A stretch of 64,000 nt of DNA from Ananas comosus (lineage: Eukaryota > Streptophyta > Magnoliopsida > Poales > Bromeliaceae): assembly GCF_001540865.1 (NCBI RefSeq), contig NC_033631.1:8551283-8615282 (forward strand), read 5' to 3'. The notes below the pieces were generated by a model. The model saw only the letters and a program-made list of their open reading frames with translations. It was not told the DNA's origin and made no database searches. The translations under genes were made by a program, and so were the position numbers. Positions 11,466 to 23,287 of this stretch are shown here, in pieces. The stretch's first letter is position 1; every line of letters starts with the position of its first letter.

Positions 11466-13060
11466 TGTCACGCCCCGGATTACACGTTCCCCGGGCACGC
11501 CGACAAATCCGCCGTATACAAAGAAATTTTTTCTGTATACGAAGCGACAGCTGTACCTGTAAATCAAACACTACTACGAACAGTAGTAGAGAGCTGTTAG
11601 AGAAAACAGAAGCTAAACAAACAGAGTTTCATATACATAGTTCAAAATCAAAATACAGAGCTACTCGCACTAGCGAGTTAAGTCAACTATGTACATAAAC
11701 TCGAAACAAAACATCTACCTGCAGTAGGGGCACCTCTAGCTCAGCACGTCGGGTAGGGCTCTAACTCGCGACGCCCTTGCCTCGATCCTGGTCCGCGGAC
11801 GGTGCAGCAGCCGGAACCTGTGGCTCTGCAAAAACATAGGTAACAACTGGGCGTGAGAACTACTGTAAAAACAAGTAGTCCTCAGTGGGTACCGCCCAAA
11901 ACAACATCGGTCACCCACTAAGTCTACAGAAGGGAGCAAGAATAGTAGGAAAAGCAGGAAGTAAACTCTACCGCTATCAATCACTACACTATCATGCTCT
12001 ACACTAACCAACTGTAGGAAATGTCAAATCTGACCCAATCCAATCGGGACTGTAAGCATACCCGTCCCCGGGACTGTGAATACACCCGTCCCTGCCCCGT
12101 TGCGACTATCAGGCTCTATCCACACTAACTGGTCCGTGGAGAGCAAGTCCAACTGGCATGAGCGACACCAACGCGAAAGCACAAGCCTGACTCCGGAGTG
12201 GCACTCGTGGGCGCTACCCAACCGAGTATGCAGCGTATCTCTGTCGAGCTCAAACAGGCTCTGAAAAGCCAAAGTCAAGAAATCGACTCTAACTGGTCTA
12301 ACAACCAACAAGTAACGTGCCCTCAGCACAATCTGACGCCAAAAAGGCGATACGGGTCCACCGTCACTCTGACGGCACCCCACAGTCCGGAACAACCTGA
12401 ACAACACTGTAAAAATCCACTCGGCATACCAGCACGAGCGTAAATGTATACTAAACCACCTGGAGTACTCGTCTCGAGGATACTGCGACAGTACAATTTA
12501 ATAACGGCTCCTAGAGCTAAATCAGGCAGTTTAATCAAGTGACAGGTCCAAATCGCAAGTTTTCTCCTAATTCAATTCCCAAGTCCAACATGTATAACCT
12601 ATTCAATTTATTACCACATGCTCCAAATTCAGATATGCAATCTACCATTTAATCCATGAATTCGAGCTAGAATAGATTATTCAAAAATTGAAAACTATAC
12701 ATGTCGACGATTAGAACTTAGGAGTCAAAGCCGATGTAACCCACCTCAAATGCTAATCACAATCCGGCGCAACAACAAAAACGGCGGAATTGGACCCTCG
12801 CCCGGCCCCCCTCGCGATGCTACGACGACGAACATACGCTCGAACGGCACCGCGGCGCGACGTCGACGAAACTCCACACCACCCGAGCTCCTCCTCTACG
12901 TACGGCTCAAGAACTATATATAGACAATGCACAGGTATCAAGATGATAAGCATGCTTGGGGGTAAGGTGCACGTGGCATCCTTATCCCCAGCTAGCTTAC
13001 CAACTCAAAAGAAATAAAAAGAAAAAGGAAAAGAAAAGATAAAGAAATAAGGATACTACA
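11466..13060 (-). repeat. 3' LTR of the Gypsy element (full length)
   Basis: Bounded on the plus strand by TGTCACGCCCCGG at the low end and GGATACTACA at the high end. A purine-rich polypurine tract, GTGGAGGAGGA on the minus strand, abuts it at 13061-13071. The several 60-130 codon frames inside are LTR noise. Confidence 0.9.
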
Positions 13061-13107
13061 TCCTCCTCCACTACAAAAAGTTTCGTCCTCGAAATTTAAA
13101 ACATACC

Positions 13108-16100
13108 TCAAGACGGGACAACGAACAAGTCGGGGTAGGACTCCCTCATCACTGTCTCAGGCTCCCAAGTCACCTCCCGCTCCTCGTGATTGCTCCACTG
13201 CACTTTCACATACGGGATGACCCGGTTGCGCAATTCCTTCGTCTCGCGAGCAAGAATCCGCACCGGTCGCTCCTCGTATCTCAAATCCTCGCCAATCTCT
13301 AGTGGAGTGAAGTCAATCACGTGAGAAGGATCGAAAACATATCTTCTCAGAGCCGAGACGTGGAACACATCATGAATCCCAGCTAGTCGGGGTGGTAGAG
13401 CAATCCGGTAAGCAACTGGTCCAACACGCTCCAATACCTCGAAAGGGCCAACGAAACGTGGACTAAGCTTTCCACGCACTCCAAATCGGCGAATCCCTCT
13501 GGACGGCGAGACTTTGAGGAAAACATGATCTCCAACCTGAAACTCTAAGTCTCGTCTCTTGGTATCGGCGTAGCTCCTCTGGCGGCTGTGAGCTGTCAAA
13601 AGGTGTCGTCGAACGACTCTCACCTTTTCCTCAGCCTCAAGTAAGATTTTCGGTCCAAGTGTCCTCCGCTCACCCACATCGCTCCAAAACAGGGGGGATC
13701 GACATCTGCGTCCATACAATGCCTCAAACGGAGCCATCTGAATGCTCGTTTGATAGCTGTAGTTGTACGCAAACTCAACCAGTCTCACATGTCGATACCA
13801 CCCTCCTCCAAAATCCAGGACGCATGCCCTTAGCATGTCCTCTAGAGTCTGTATGGTCCGCTCTGACTGACCATCTGTCTGTGGGTGGAACGCCGTGCTA
13901 AAATGCAGCTGTGTACCCAAGGCTGTCTGCAAACTCCTCCAGAAATGTGATACAAACCTCGGGTCTCTGTCAGATATAATCGACACTGGTACGCCATGCA
14001 GCCTAACGATCTCATCCAAGTATAGCTGCGCGAGTCTCTCCCTGGACCAGGTAGTCTGAACCGGTAGGAAGTGAGCAGACTTGGTCAGTCTGTCCACTAT
14101 CACCCAAATCGCGTCGTAGCCACCCTGCGCTCTAGGCAATCCAACGACGAAGTCCATAGTGATGTACTCCCACTTCCACTCGGGCACTGGCAGACTTTGA
14201 AGCTTGCCAGCAGGCATCTGATGCTCGGCCTTAACCTGTTGGCAAGTCAAACACTGAGCCACATATCTGCCAATGTCCCTCTTCATTCCAGGCCACCAGA
14301 ACCGTGCCTTAATATCTTTATATATCTTGGTTCCCCCAGGGTGAACTGTATAAGGAGAACAATGAGCCTCTCTCAGAATATCCGCTCGAATCTCAGGATC
14401 CACAGGCATACACAGTCGGTCCCTGTACCTAAGTACTCCCGCACTGTCCAAAGCAAATCTCCCATCCTGCCCCCTGTCTAGCCGCTCTCTAATCCTCAAC
14501 AAATACGGATCTCCACTCTGTTTCTCGCGGATCCTATCCAATAGAGTGGGCTGCAACACAAGAGATGTCAGCCTCGCCGTAGACCCAGGGGGTACTATCT
14601 CGAGTCCCAGCCGCTGTAGCTCCTCGAGTAGGGGCCTCTGCTCAGTAATCCTCAAACTTAGGCTCTGCACTGACTTCCTGCTCAACGCATCTGCCACCAC
14701 ATTTACCCTGCCAGGATGATACTGAATACTAATATCATAGTCCTTCAGTAACTCCAACCACCGGCGCTGCCTCAGGTTCAGCTCTCTCTGTGTGAACAGA
14801 TACTTGAGACTTTTATGATCGGTGAAGACCTCGCAGTGCTCGCCGTACAAGAAATGCCGCAAAAGCTTCAAAGCAAAAATCACCGCGGCAAGCTCCAAGT
14901 CATGCGTAGGGTAATTCTTTTCATAATCCTTTAATTGCCGTGAAGCATAAGCAATCACCCTACCATGCTGCATCAGCACGCAACCAAGTCCACTGTGCGA
15001 TGCATCACTGTAGATCACAAATCCATCCCCCATCACCGGAAGGGGAAGGATAGGAGCTGACGTCAACCTCAGTCTCAACTCGTCAAAGCTCCTCTGACAG
15101 TCATCGCTCCAAACAAAACGAATCCCCTTCCGCGTCAAGCCTGTGAGGGGTGTGGAAAGCTTCGCAAAGCCTTCCACAAACCGATGGTAATATCCTGCCA
15201 GTCCCAGGAAGCTCCGTACCTCAGTCACCGTCGTCGGTCTAGGCCAATCTCGAATTGCCTCAATTTTCTTCGGGTCAACAGCTACTCCCTCTGCTGATAT
15301 CACGTGGCCCAAGAAAGCAACCTCCCGTAGCCAGAACTCGCACTTCTTTAACTTGGCATACAACTTCTTCTCTCACAGAAGCTGTAACACAGTCCTCAAG
15401 TGCTCCTCATGCTCGGCATCACTCCGGGAGTAAATCAGGATATCATCGATGAAGACTACCACAAACCTATCCAAGAACGGCTTGAACACTCTGTTCATCA
15501 AATCCATAAATGCGGCAGGGACATTCGTCAATCCAAAAGGCATCACCGTGAACTCATAATGCCCGTACCGAGTCCGGAAAGCCGTCTTGGGAACATCCTC
15601 GGCCCTCACCCTCAGCTGGTGGTAACCTGACTGGAGATCAATCTTCGAGAAAACATAAGATCCCTGCAGCTGATCAAACAAATCATCAATGCGCGGCAAG
15701 GGATACTTATTCTTGATGGTCACTTTATTCAGCTCCCGGTAATCAACACATAACCTGAGCGAACCATCCTTCTTCTTTACAAACAATACCAGCGCTCCCC
15801 AAGGCGACACACTGGGTCTCACAAACGCTCTATCCATCAAATCCTGAAGCTGTGCCTTTAGCTCTCTCAGCTCTGCCGGCGCCATCCGATAAGTTACCTT
15901 TGCGATTGGTGCAGTTCCAGGAACTACATCAATCACAAATTCAATCTCCCTCTCCGGCGGCAACGTCGTCAACTCAGGGGGAAATACATCCGGAAACTCG
16001 CGGACTACTGGAATGTCCTCAAGTCCCGGCGCCGCCGTAGGTACCTCCACAACTGTCACTAAGAAAGCAATACACCCGCTACTCAGCATCTGTCGAGCCC

Positions 16101-16281
16101 TCGCCGAAGAGATCCAGGTGGCAAACAACGTACTCCTGCAGCCTCTGAAAGCGAACTCCTCCTGGCCTGGCTCGCGGAACGTCACCGTCCTCGCTCCACA
16201 ATCAATCGTAGCATAGTAGTCCTCAGTGGGTACCGCCCAAAACCACATCGGTCCACCCACTAAGTCTACAGAAGGGAGCAA
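13108..16281 (-). pseudogene. Gypsy pol polyprotein (RT, RNase H, integrase, chromodomain) with an in-frame stop
   Basis: Two frames in the same phase, 16281-15373 and 15363-13108, are separated by a single TGA at 15371-15373 where family members carry Arg. A CGA to TGA change would explain it. The upstream part begins in LTR-derived sequence, then joins the end of protease ([10 protein letters not shown]), and continues with [19 protein letters not shown], and catalytic FIDDILIYS. The downstream part holds the RT thumb, RNase H ([12 protein letters not shown] to VVADALSRK), the integrase zinc finger ([11 protein letters not shown] to CLTC), the catalytic core (TMDFV, ISDRD, DGQSERT), a GPF motif ([15 protein letters not shown]) and a C-terminal chromodomain-like stretch ([18 protein letters not shown]). 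That tail places it among chromodomain Gypsy elements. The product is not functional as written. Confidence 0.93.
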
Positions 16282-17402
16282 GAGTAATCAGAAAAGCAGG
16301 AAATAAACTCTACCGCTATCGATCACTACACTATCATGCTCTACACTAACCAACTGTAGGAAATGTCAACTCTGACCCAATCAACTCGGGACTGTAAGCA
16401 TACCCGTCCCCGGGACTGTGAATACACCCGTCCCTGCCCCGTTGCGACTATCAAGCTCTATCCACACTAACTGGTCCGTGGAGAGCAAGTCCAACTGGCA
16501 TGAGCGACACCAACGCGAAAGCACAAAGCCTGACTCCGGAGTGGCACTCGTGGGCGCTACCCAACCGAGTATGCAGCGTATCTCTGTCGAGCTCAAACAG
16601 GCTCTGAAAAGCCAAAGTCAAGAAATCGACTCTAACTGGTCTAACAACCAACAAGTAACGTGCCCTCACCACAATCTGACGCCAAAAAGGCGATACGGGT
16701 CCACCGTCACTCTGACGGCACCCCACAGTCCGGAACAACCTGAACAACACTGTAAAAATCCACTCGGCATACCAGCACGAGCGTAAATGTATACTAAACC
16801 ACCTGGAGTACTCGTCTCGAGGATACTGCGACAGTACAATTTAATAACGGCTCCTAGAGCTAAATCAGGCAGTTTAATCAAGTGACAGGTCCAAATCGCA
16901 GGTTTTCTCCTAATTCAATTTCCAAGTCCAACATGTATAACCTATTCAATTTATTACCACATGCTCCAAATTCAGATATGCAATCTACCATTTAATCCAT
17001 GAATTCGAGCTAGAATAGATTATCCAAAAATTGAAAACTATACATGTCGACGATTAGAACTTAGGAGTCAAAGCCGATGTAACCCACCTCAAATGCTAAT
17101 CACAATCCGGCGCAACAACAAAAACGGCGGAATTGGACCCTCGCCCGGCCCCCTCGCGATGCTACGACGACGAACATACGCTCGAACGGCACCGCGGCGC
17201 GACGTCGACGAAACTCCACACCACCCGAGCTCCTCCTCTACGTACGGCTCAAGAACTATATATAGACAATGCACAGGTATCAAGATGATAAGCATGCTTG
17301 GGGGTAAGGTGCACGTGGCATCCTTATCCCCAGCTAGCTTACCAACTCAAAAGAAATAAAAAGAAAAAGGAAAAGAAAAGATAAAGAAATAAGGATACTA
17401 CA
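16215..17402 (-). repeat. 5' LTR remnant of the Gypsy element
   Basis: Aligns with 11874-13060 of the 3' LTR almost base for base. The deletion junction at 16215 carries the short shared phrase AGTAGTCCTCAG, so the break probably formed at or near microhomology. Its right end at 17402 abuts the CTTTT target duplication. Confidence 0.9.
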
Positions 17403-17981
17403 CTTTTTCTAGAGGGCCAACTGCAAAAACAAAGCCCATTATTTATGGACCTGAGTTACAGTCCTTTCAAAAGTACATGAACATCCGTGCTTGGAATTTT
17501 TTAATTGTAGGATCGTCTTAAGATTTGTACAGCATTAGCAAAAAAAATTTGACAGGATACATTATTAGTAATACTGTATGAATTTTGAGATGATCTGACG
17601 CCTAAAATGTCACAAGCATAAATTCTTTTGTGCTTTTAAAAGTATATGAGCTCAACTCTTATTTTATATGTAATGGAATGATAAATATTAAACTTCAAAG
17701 GAGTATTTCTAGTCCATTGCAATCAAATTCTACATGGGAAAAAATGAAGAAAGAATAAGGGGATGTTTGGTTCTATGTAAAACTGTAGAAAAAAAATATT
17801 TCGGTGGAAAAAAAATTTTTCATGGAAAATTTTTTTTGGCATCTTCTAGTGTTTGGTTTGTAGAAAAGTAAAAACAGTTTTCGGACACACTTGTTTAGTT
17901 GAAAGAAATTTTTTTTTATATTTTTTATTATATATTATATATTATTTAGATATAATAATATATTTATTATTATAACTTATA

Positions 17982-18356
17982 GGCTAAATTACAGAAAACC
18001 TTCTGTCACAACCCGATTTTTTACTTTCCTCCTATTATTTAAAAACCTACACTTTGTCCCCTTGTAAAATGAAAAATGTTCACAGGGGGATACGGTGTGA
18101 ACTGTGATGATAAAATGATCATTTTGCCTTTCATCATTTTGCTCCTCATCATGTTCACACGAGAGAAGACTGAGAGCATTTTTGACATAAAAAATATATA
18201 ATAATATTTTATAAACAGAATCCTAACGGATTACTAACGGCAAGGAGTGAAGTGAATATTTTTCATTTTACAATGGGGCAAAGTGTAGGTTTTTAAATGA
18301 CAGGAGAGAAAACTGAAAAATCGAGTTTTGACAGGAAAGTTTTATACATTTTAGCC
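17982..18356. mobile_element. Mutator-like MITE nested in the Harbinger-like MITE
   Basis: Starts GGCTAAATTACAG and ends CATTTTAGCC. Arms such as CCTACACTTTGTCCCCTTGT recur inverted as ATGGGGCAAAGTGTAGG. It is flanked by TAACTTATA (17973-17981) and TAGCTTATA (18357-18365), a 9-bp duplication with one mismatch. Confidence 0.85.
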
Positions 18357-18447
18357 TAGCTTATATTTATAAATTAAATATATAAAAATTACATTATATG
18401 ATAAATTGATAAGTTATGTAATAGTATGTATACAATATTATACAATA

Positions 18448-18683
18448 TGTTGAGTTTGGTTATGGTGCTTGTAAAAGCACAAAGCACTTGGTGTTTATAA
18501 ATTTTTTACCGTTAGATTTATGCCTGTGATTATTTTCAACCGTTAGATTAATTATACTAGTCAACCAACCACTCACTCAATTCTAGGAGGTCTATATCGT
18601 CCTAACCGTACATCTTTTAATCTAATGGCCAAAAATCTAAAGCACCAATAACTTGGTAGTTTTAAAAATATAGAAGCTCAATT

Positions 18684-18733
<50 letters not shown>
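18448..18733. mobile_element. Family Y MITE plus (TA)n tail
   Basis: Matches 9256-9483 closely (GGTGCTTGTAAAAGCAC, CCGTTAGATTTATGCC, CAATAACTTGGTAG) and ends in a ~48-bp TA tract. Just beyond (18734-18805) is a strongly palindromic stretch built on GTGGACC and GAGCTCGTGGACCAC. Confidence 0.75.
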
Positions 18734-18736
<3 letters not shown>

Positions 18737-18954
18737 AGTAGGTGAGTGGTCCAGTGTGGACCACTCACGCGGTCCACGAGCTCTCACACGAGCTCGTGGA
18801 CCACGATGCAAACGAAAAGCTTGCTTCTCTTTAGAATCTGTAAAATAATTTTTCTCAAATATTATTTTTACGTCAAATCAAACACTAGAAAAATAATTTT
18901 CGGATCCAAAAATTATTTTTTGATAGTTTTTACAGAGAACCAAACACACCTTAA

Positions 18955-20869
18955 GAGATGGATTACGATTTCTCACGGGGTATTTCTGTAACAAATTAAG
19001 AGGCATTTATGGAAAATGTTACTTGTATATCCCAAAAAAAATAAATTTTACATCCTTCGTCATAAGTTTAAAAGTTTTTAAAATTTTTAATGTGTATTTT
19101 TTAAAAAATTGATAAGATGATTGCTGTTGGATAACGGAGTGTAAAATTTACACTATTTTTTAGAGTGTACCAATAGTAGTGCTCGGTGTGTCTCTATTGA
19201 TGGTTTTATTTTTTTAGCGGCCTTTTGGCGATGTACTTGATATACCTGAATTTAAGATTTTTCTCGTTTTAATTGAATAACAATAGCAATAAAATTAATA
19301 ATTATGTACAGTTAAAAACAGGCATGAAAGGTTATGAAACAACAAATGCAATAATAACGTATGGTCCAATATTTGATCATTTGCAACAAACATCCTTCTC
19401 GTAGTTATTTCATGTTGTACAGAGTACGGACTCGTTTGATCAGGAACATCCCACATGGACAAACACTACAACCAACCAAAAACCCTTTGCCTGATTTTTT
19501 TTTTTTTTTTTTTTTTTTTTGTATTCTTTCATTTGGGTCCCCCATCTTTTTTCTTTTTATTTCAATTAGATTCTTAACCCTATTTTGTCACTTTGGCCTC
19601 TAGCCTCTTCTCTTTTTTGCGTGGACGTATGCTGCATCAAGTTCAATCTCATCATTATCAGTGTTGTCCTTCGTGATGAACTCCATCTCGACTGTGACAC
19701 ACTATTTTTCAGGGGATCACCCATCCCAGGAGTCTCACATTGACCTTACATATTAATTAGTTTACATGTTGAATTTAGTTTCAATAATGAGTTTCAATTT
19801 GAAGTTCGGAACTTCAATTATGAACTCAATTGTTTGATGTATATTTTGATTTAACTCTAATTTTAGTCTAAATTTTAATTTTAATTTAAATAATGAATTC
19901 ATATTTGAATTCAAAATTTAAGATCAAATAGTAAATTAAAATTTGGCTCAAATCATGAGTTCAAATTATGAATTCAAATTCGAATTAATGCTTTAATTTT
20001 TAAGTTAAGATTTGATTTTGAATTTAATTTCAGTTATGTACTGTAACTTAAACTTTAAATTCAAATTATAAATTTAATTGTATATCTTAAATTTTAATTA
20101 TAAATTTGATTTAGATTTAAGTTTAAATTCAAATCTTTAAAATTTAATTTTGAATTTTAAACAAAATATAAATATAAACATACATTTTAAATTTTAATTA
20201 TGAGCATAAGTTGTTGGTTTATGCCTTGATAATTGGTATCATGTTTGTTTTTTTATTTTTTTAAACACTAATTTTATATAATTTGATATGTTGGAGAAAA
20301 GACTTCCATTTGCTTATTAGCTTACAATGTATCTGGTTAAGTAATAGATGAAAACTTGCTAAAAAAAATTTGAAAGCAAATTTTTATCTTTTTATGCCAT
20401 GTAAACACTTTCTATGAAACGCGCGGTTGCAATCAATCTACTATCCATTCTGGCATATTTTGATATACAAAAATTTTATTTAAAAAATAAAAAATGAACA
20501 AGATTCCATATTTTTTCTTTCTATATAATCAAATAATTAAAACCATAAAATTATACTTTTCTATATATTTTCACAGTACACTCAACCAATCAAACGCAAA
20601 GGTTATTTGATATGATTTGAGTGAATTTGTGACCATGGTGAAGTTGGAAAAGCTTTATTTGATATGCATGATTTGAGGTCAAAAGAAGCATTTTTTTCCC
20701 AAAATTTGCAAAAGCTGCAGGATTCCGGAGGGGTATCAATTCTTACACCTCTATTCAGACTTTAGGAGTAATTCTTTTTTTCTTTTTTCTTNTTATCGTA
20801 CATGTTTTCTTGAGATCGATCTGATGTGAGGGTTTGATAGCTGGCCTTCAATATTATTTTTAGGAAAAA
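18955..20869. other. AT-rich spacer with degenerate TTTGAATTCAAA repeats
   Basis: No gene. A T-run lies at 19494-19520. From 19740 to 20190 the sequence is a degenerate array of AATTTTGAATTCAAATT-like words. A single N at 20792 marks an assembly gap in a T-rich stretch. Confidence 0.5.
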
Positions 20870-20874
20870 AAGTG

Positions 20875-21027
20875 TGTGACACCCCAATAATCCCACATCG
20901 GATGGGAATGGTGTTGTCATTGGGTTTATAAGAGACTTAGACACTAGTAATAATAACTGGGCTTAAGCATTTTGGGCCGGTGGTTGGGCCCAACGAGTTA
21001 TTATTGCTAGTGGGCTGGGTCGTTATA
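20875..21027 (+). repeat. 5' LTR of the TRIM
   Basis: 153-bp terminal repeat containing a CCCACATCGG block and GGGTTTATAAG, motifs I associate with plant TRIM LTRs. Confidence 0.9.
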
Positions 21028-21183
21028 TTTGGTATCAGAGCCAGTTCACCGGCTGGACATGTGTGACGAGTCTCGACTGAGTCAGGGTCTGGATGACGGG
21101 CTAGCGAGACAAGTCTCACATCGCTTGGTGATCTTGGGCTGTGTGTGTGATTGGACTGACGAGGTGCCTTAACGGGGGGAGTC

Positions 21184-21335
21184 TGTGACACCCCAATAAT
21201 CCACATCGGATGGGAATGGTGTTGTCATTGGGTTTATAAGAGACTTAGACACTAGTAATAATAACTGGGCTTAAGCATTTTGGGCCGGTGGTTGGGCCCA
21301 ACGAATTATTATTGCTAGTGGGCTGGGTCGTTATA
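21184..21335 (+). repeat. 3' LTR of the TRIM
   Basis: 152-bp copy of the 5' LTR, directly preceded by the polypurine tract and followed by the AAGTG target duplication. Confidence 0.9.
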
Positions 21336-21340
21336 AAGTG

Positions 21341-22690
21341 AATATTTGTTTTATAATTTTACTCAAAAGATCATTTTAATAGAAAAATTAGCATATTAAT
21401 ACTCATGTGAGATAGGAAATGAGAATTTACCATATTATATAATACGAAAATTTAATCCGTTAAATGTTGATGGTAGGGATTGTGTCCATATCCCACGGCC
21501 TCACATAATGAAGGATTTTAGAGTTGGCTCTGATATTATATTACTAAAAAAAATCAATCTAATAGAAAATGAGATGAGAATGTATAATAATATTCTTATT
21601 CCAATAAAATGACTTTGAGACATATACTCTATGTCGTTGTAACCTTCCAATCATACTCCTAGTCTAAGAATTCTAAATTTACACATCTGCTATGTACACC
21701 TCGCAATAGGGTTCGAAATTTTTTAAAAATTGAAACTGAATGAAAATTTTTTCCAGGTCCACTATGGCTAGAAGTTCTTTCAAATTAGTACTTTTAATGT
21801 TATTCTGTTTTGAGAAATTCGAAGTTTACTATTCAAAAAAGTTCGTAAAATTACGACTAGAGGAGAAATGTGAGGCCTCGGATTATAGGGTTGTAAGATT
21901 ACAATCAAAATATGATTGTAGATAGAATTGTTCTTCTATTTTACACGCCTTCATAAATAAACTACTTTTTCCACAAATCGATTATTATTAAAGAGAGCAT
22001 TAGTTGTATTTTAGAGAAGAGAGGGATCTTCATACTTTACTTTTAACAATAATAAAAGTTTTACTTCATCTTTGATTGTGAGTAGGCGAATCACGTAAAT
22101 TACTTACATTCTTTTTCTTCATCTCTTTTTTCAATATTAAAACATTGATTCTGTCTTTAATTTTGAGTACATTTCAGTAGCTGATCCATATAATTAAGTT
22201 ACAATCAGTTCATGTTTGATGTTTTCATATTAGGCAGATCAGACCTTTCTAGCTTTTGTCTTCTTTTTTGTTTTCGATAATATAAGTTTTGCTCCCTCTT
22301 TAACTGTGCAAATATTTCAGCAGCCGAACCACGTAAATTACATATGTCATTCGTTTTCTTCTGTTTTTCTCAATTCGTTTCTGATGTTTTCGGACTAGAC
22401 GAATTAGACCTTTCTGGCTTTTAGTATATCAACTCATGCATGGATGGAAACATGGTTGGGGGTTTCTCAGGCCAGCAAGCTTACAAATTAAAGCTGATGA
22501 CAGACTGTTAACATAACTAGTGCAGACAGCAACTAATAATAAGATATTATATTTTTCTCAAAAAAAAAAACAAGATATTATTATATAGCAATATTATTTA
22601 TAGCCTCTACAAGTAAGCCATTGAGAATTATTTCTCTTTAGAAAAAGCTCATCTCTTGATGTTCAACATTATGTTATTTTAGTAAAACGA
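21341..22690. other. Intergenic spacer, no gene recognised
   Basis: AT-rich sequence with a GGCTCTGATATTATA phrase (about 21525-21540) that resembles a reversed Met-tRNA primer-binding site. It may be a decayed TRIM-like remnant, but I could not find terminal repeats around it. Confidence 0.3.
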
Positions 22691-22700
22691 ATATTAATTC

Positions 22701-23186
22701 ATGTGTAGCTTCCTACAGGATGACAGGGTCAAAGATAGGCGATTTGTTCAGCTATGTAAGACCAAAGCTCCATTGAAAGTAAGATTTTTTGTGTGGATAG
22801 TACTGAAACACAAGGTTCTTACAGTGGGCAATCTTGTGAAAAGGGGATGGCAGGGTGAGGTGAGTTGCGTTTTTTGCATGGAGTTGCCCAAAACTGTGCA
22901 CCATCTTTTTGTTGGCTGTGATAATACTAGAGCCCTGCCGGGGTGCTTATTACCGAACAAAGCTTTAATTTCGAAAACCAGTTCAGTAGACTGTTTCTGG
23001 AACGATTGCTACCGTAAAGTGGGAGGCCTAAGGGGGTGGGAATTAACAACAATCGCTTCTACTTGGTGGGCCATTTGGTTGGAGCGGAACAGGCAAATCT
23101 TCGACAAAAAGAAGAGCTCCCCAGTCCCCACGTCTACTTTTAGCGGATATTCGTTCGTGCATAAACCTTTGGCTCTCTTTTTGTAA
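22701..23186 (+). pseudogene. LINE ORF2 C-terminal zf-RVT fragment
   Basis: 161 codons open, with the paired Cys (CVFC) and the HHLFVGC half of the zinc-binding motif plus the conserved WWAIWLERNR block. The endonuclease and RT catalytic domains are absent, so this is a dead fragment of the element and not a host gene. Confidence 0.85.
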
Positions 23187-23207
23187 TACGTAGTGTTTTT
23201 GTTAAAG

Positions 23208-23210
<3 letters not shown>

Positions 23211-23282
<72 letters not shown>
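23211..23282. repeat. (TA)n microsatellite inside the LINE 3' UTR
   Basis: About 70 bases of pure TA followed by TTTTGTGTGTGTG. Likely to be length-polymorphic. Confidence 0.95.

Positions 23283-23287
<5 letters not shown>

Larger units (their letters stand above)
11466..17402 (-). mobile_element. Ty3/Gypsy chromodomain retrotransposon (Tekay/Del-like), internally deleted
   Basis: Element on the minus strand. The exact 5-bp direct repeat CTTTT at 11461-11465 and 17403-17407 is the target-site duplication. In element orientation the LTR starts TGTAGTATCC and ends GGGGCGTGACA. The 3' LTR is full length (1595 bp). The 5' LTR has lost about 400 bp of its inner end, together with the primer-binding site, gag and most of protease. 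The deletion joins LTR sequence directly to pol. The parts of the two LTRs that can be compared differ at roughly 18 sites in about 1190, by eye, which suggests a fairly recent insertion. It has no gag and a stop in RT, so it is non-autonomous. Confidence 0.93.
11061..17438. mobile_element. MITE split by the Gypsy insertion (family M)
   Basis: The left end (GGACTTTTTTTTTTGCATTC, GGTCCCCTC) and the right end (AGGGCCAACTGCAAAAACAA, AGCCC) are inverted copies, and the LTR element sits between them. Inside the left part are TTTACCGTGTTCAAACACGG palindromes. A related uninterrupted copy is at 35018-35425. Coordinates include the 5.9-kb guest. Confidence 0.6.
17759..18951. mobile_element. PIF/Harbinger-like MITE hosting nested insertions
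   Basis: Left end GGGGATGTTTGGTTCTATGT and right end ACAGAGAACCAAACACACCT are inverted, flanked by TAA at 17756-17758 and 18952-18954. TAA fits the 3-bp target of PIF/Harbinger elements. It contains the 17982-18356 and 18448-18733 insertions. Confidence 0.7.
20875..21335 (+). mobile_element. Complete TRIM (terminal-repeat retrotransposon in miniature)
   Basis: Two near-identical direct repeats, 20875-21027 (153 bp) and 21184-21335 (152 bp), each start TGTGACACCCCAATAATC and end GGGTCGTTATA. They differ by one missing C and one G/A change. Two bases after the first repeat is TGGTATCAGAGCC (21030-21042), the classic primer-binding site for initiator Met-tRNA. AACGGGGGGAGTC before the second repeat is a polypurine tract. 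AAGTG flanks both sides (20870-20874 and 21336-21340) as the target duplication. There is no coding capacity, so mobility would need proteins from another element. Confidence 0.95.

Noticed and set aside
12024..12538. Several 60-130 codon frames in the Gypsy LTRs (repeated at 16.4-17.4 kb)
   Set aside because: They occur in both LTR copies, overlap each other on both strands and show no domain. They are non-coding LTR sequence.
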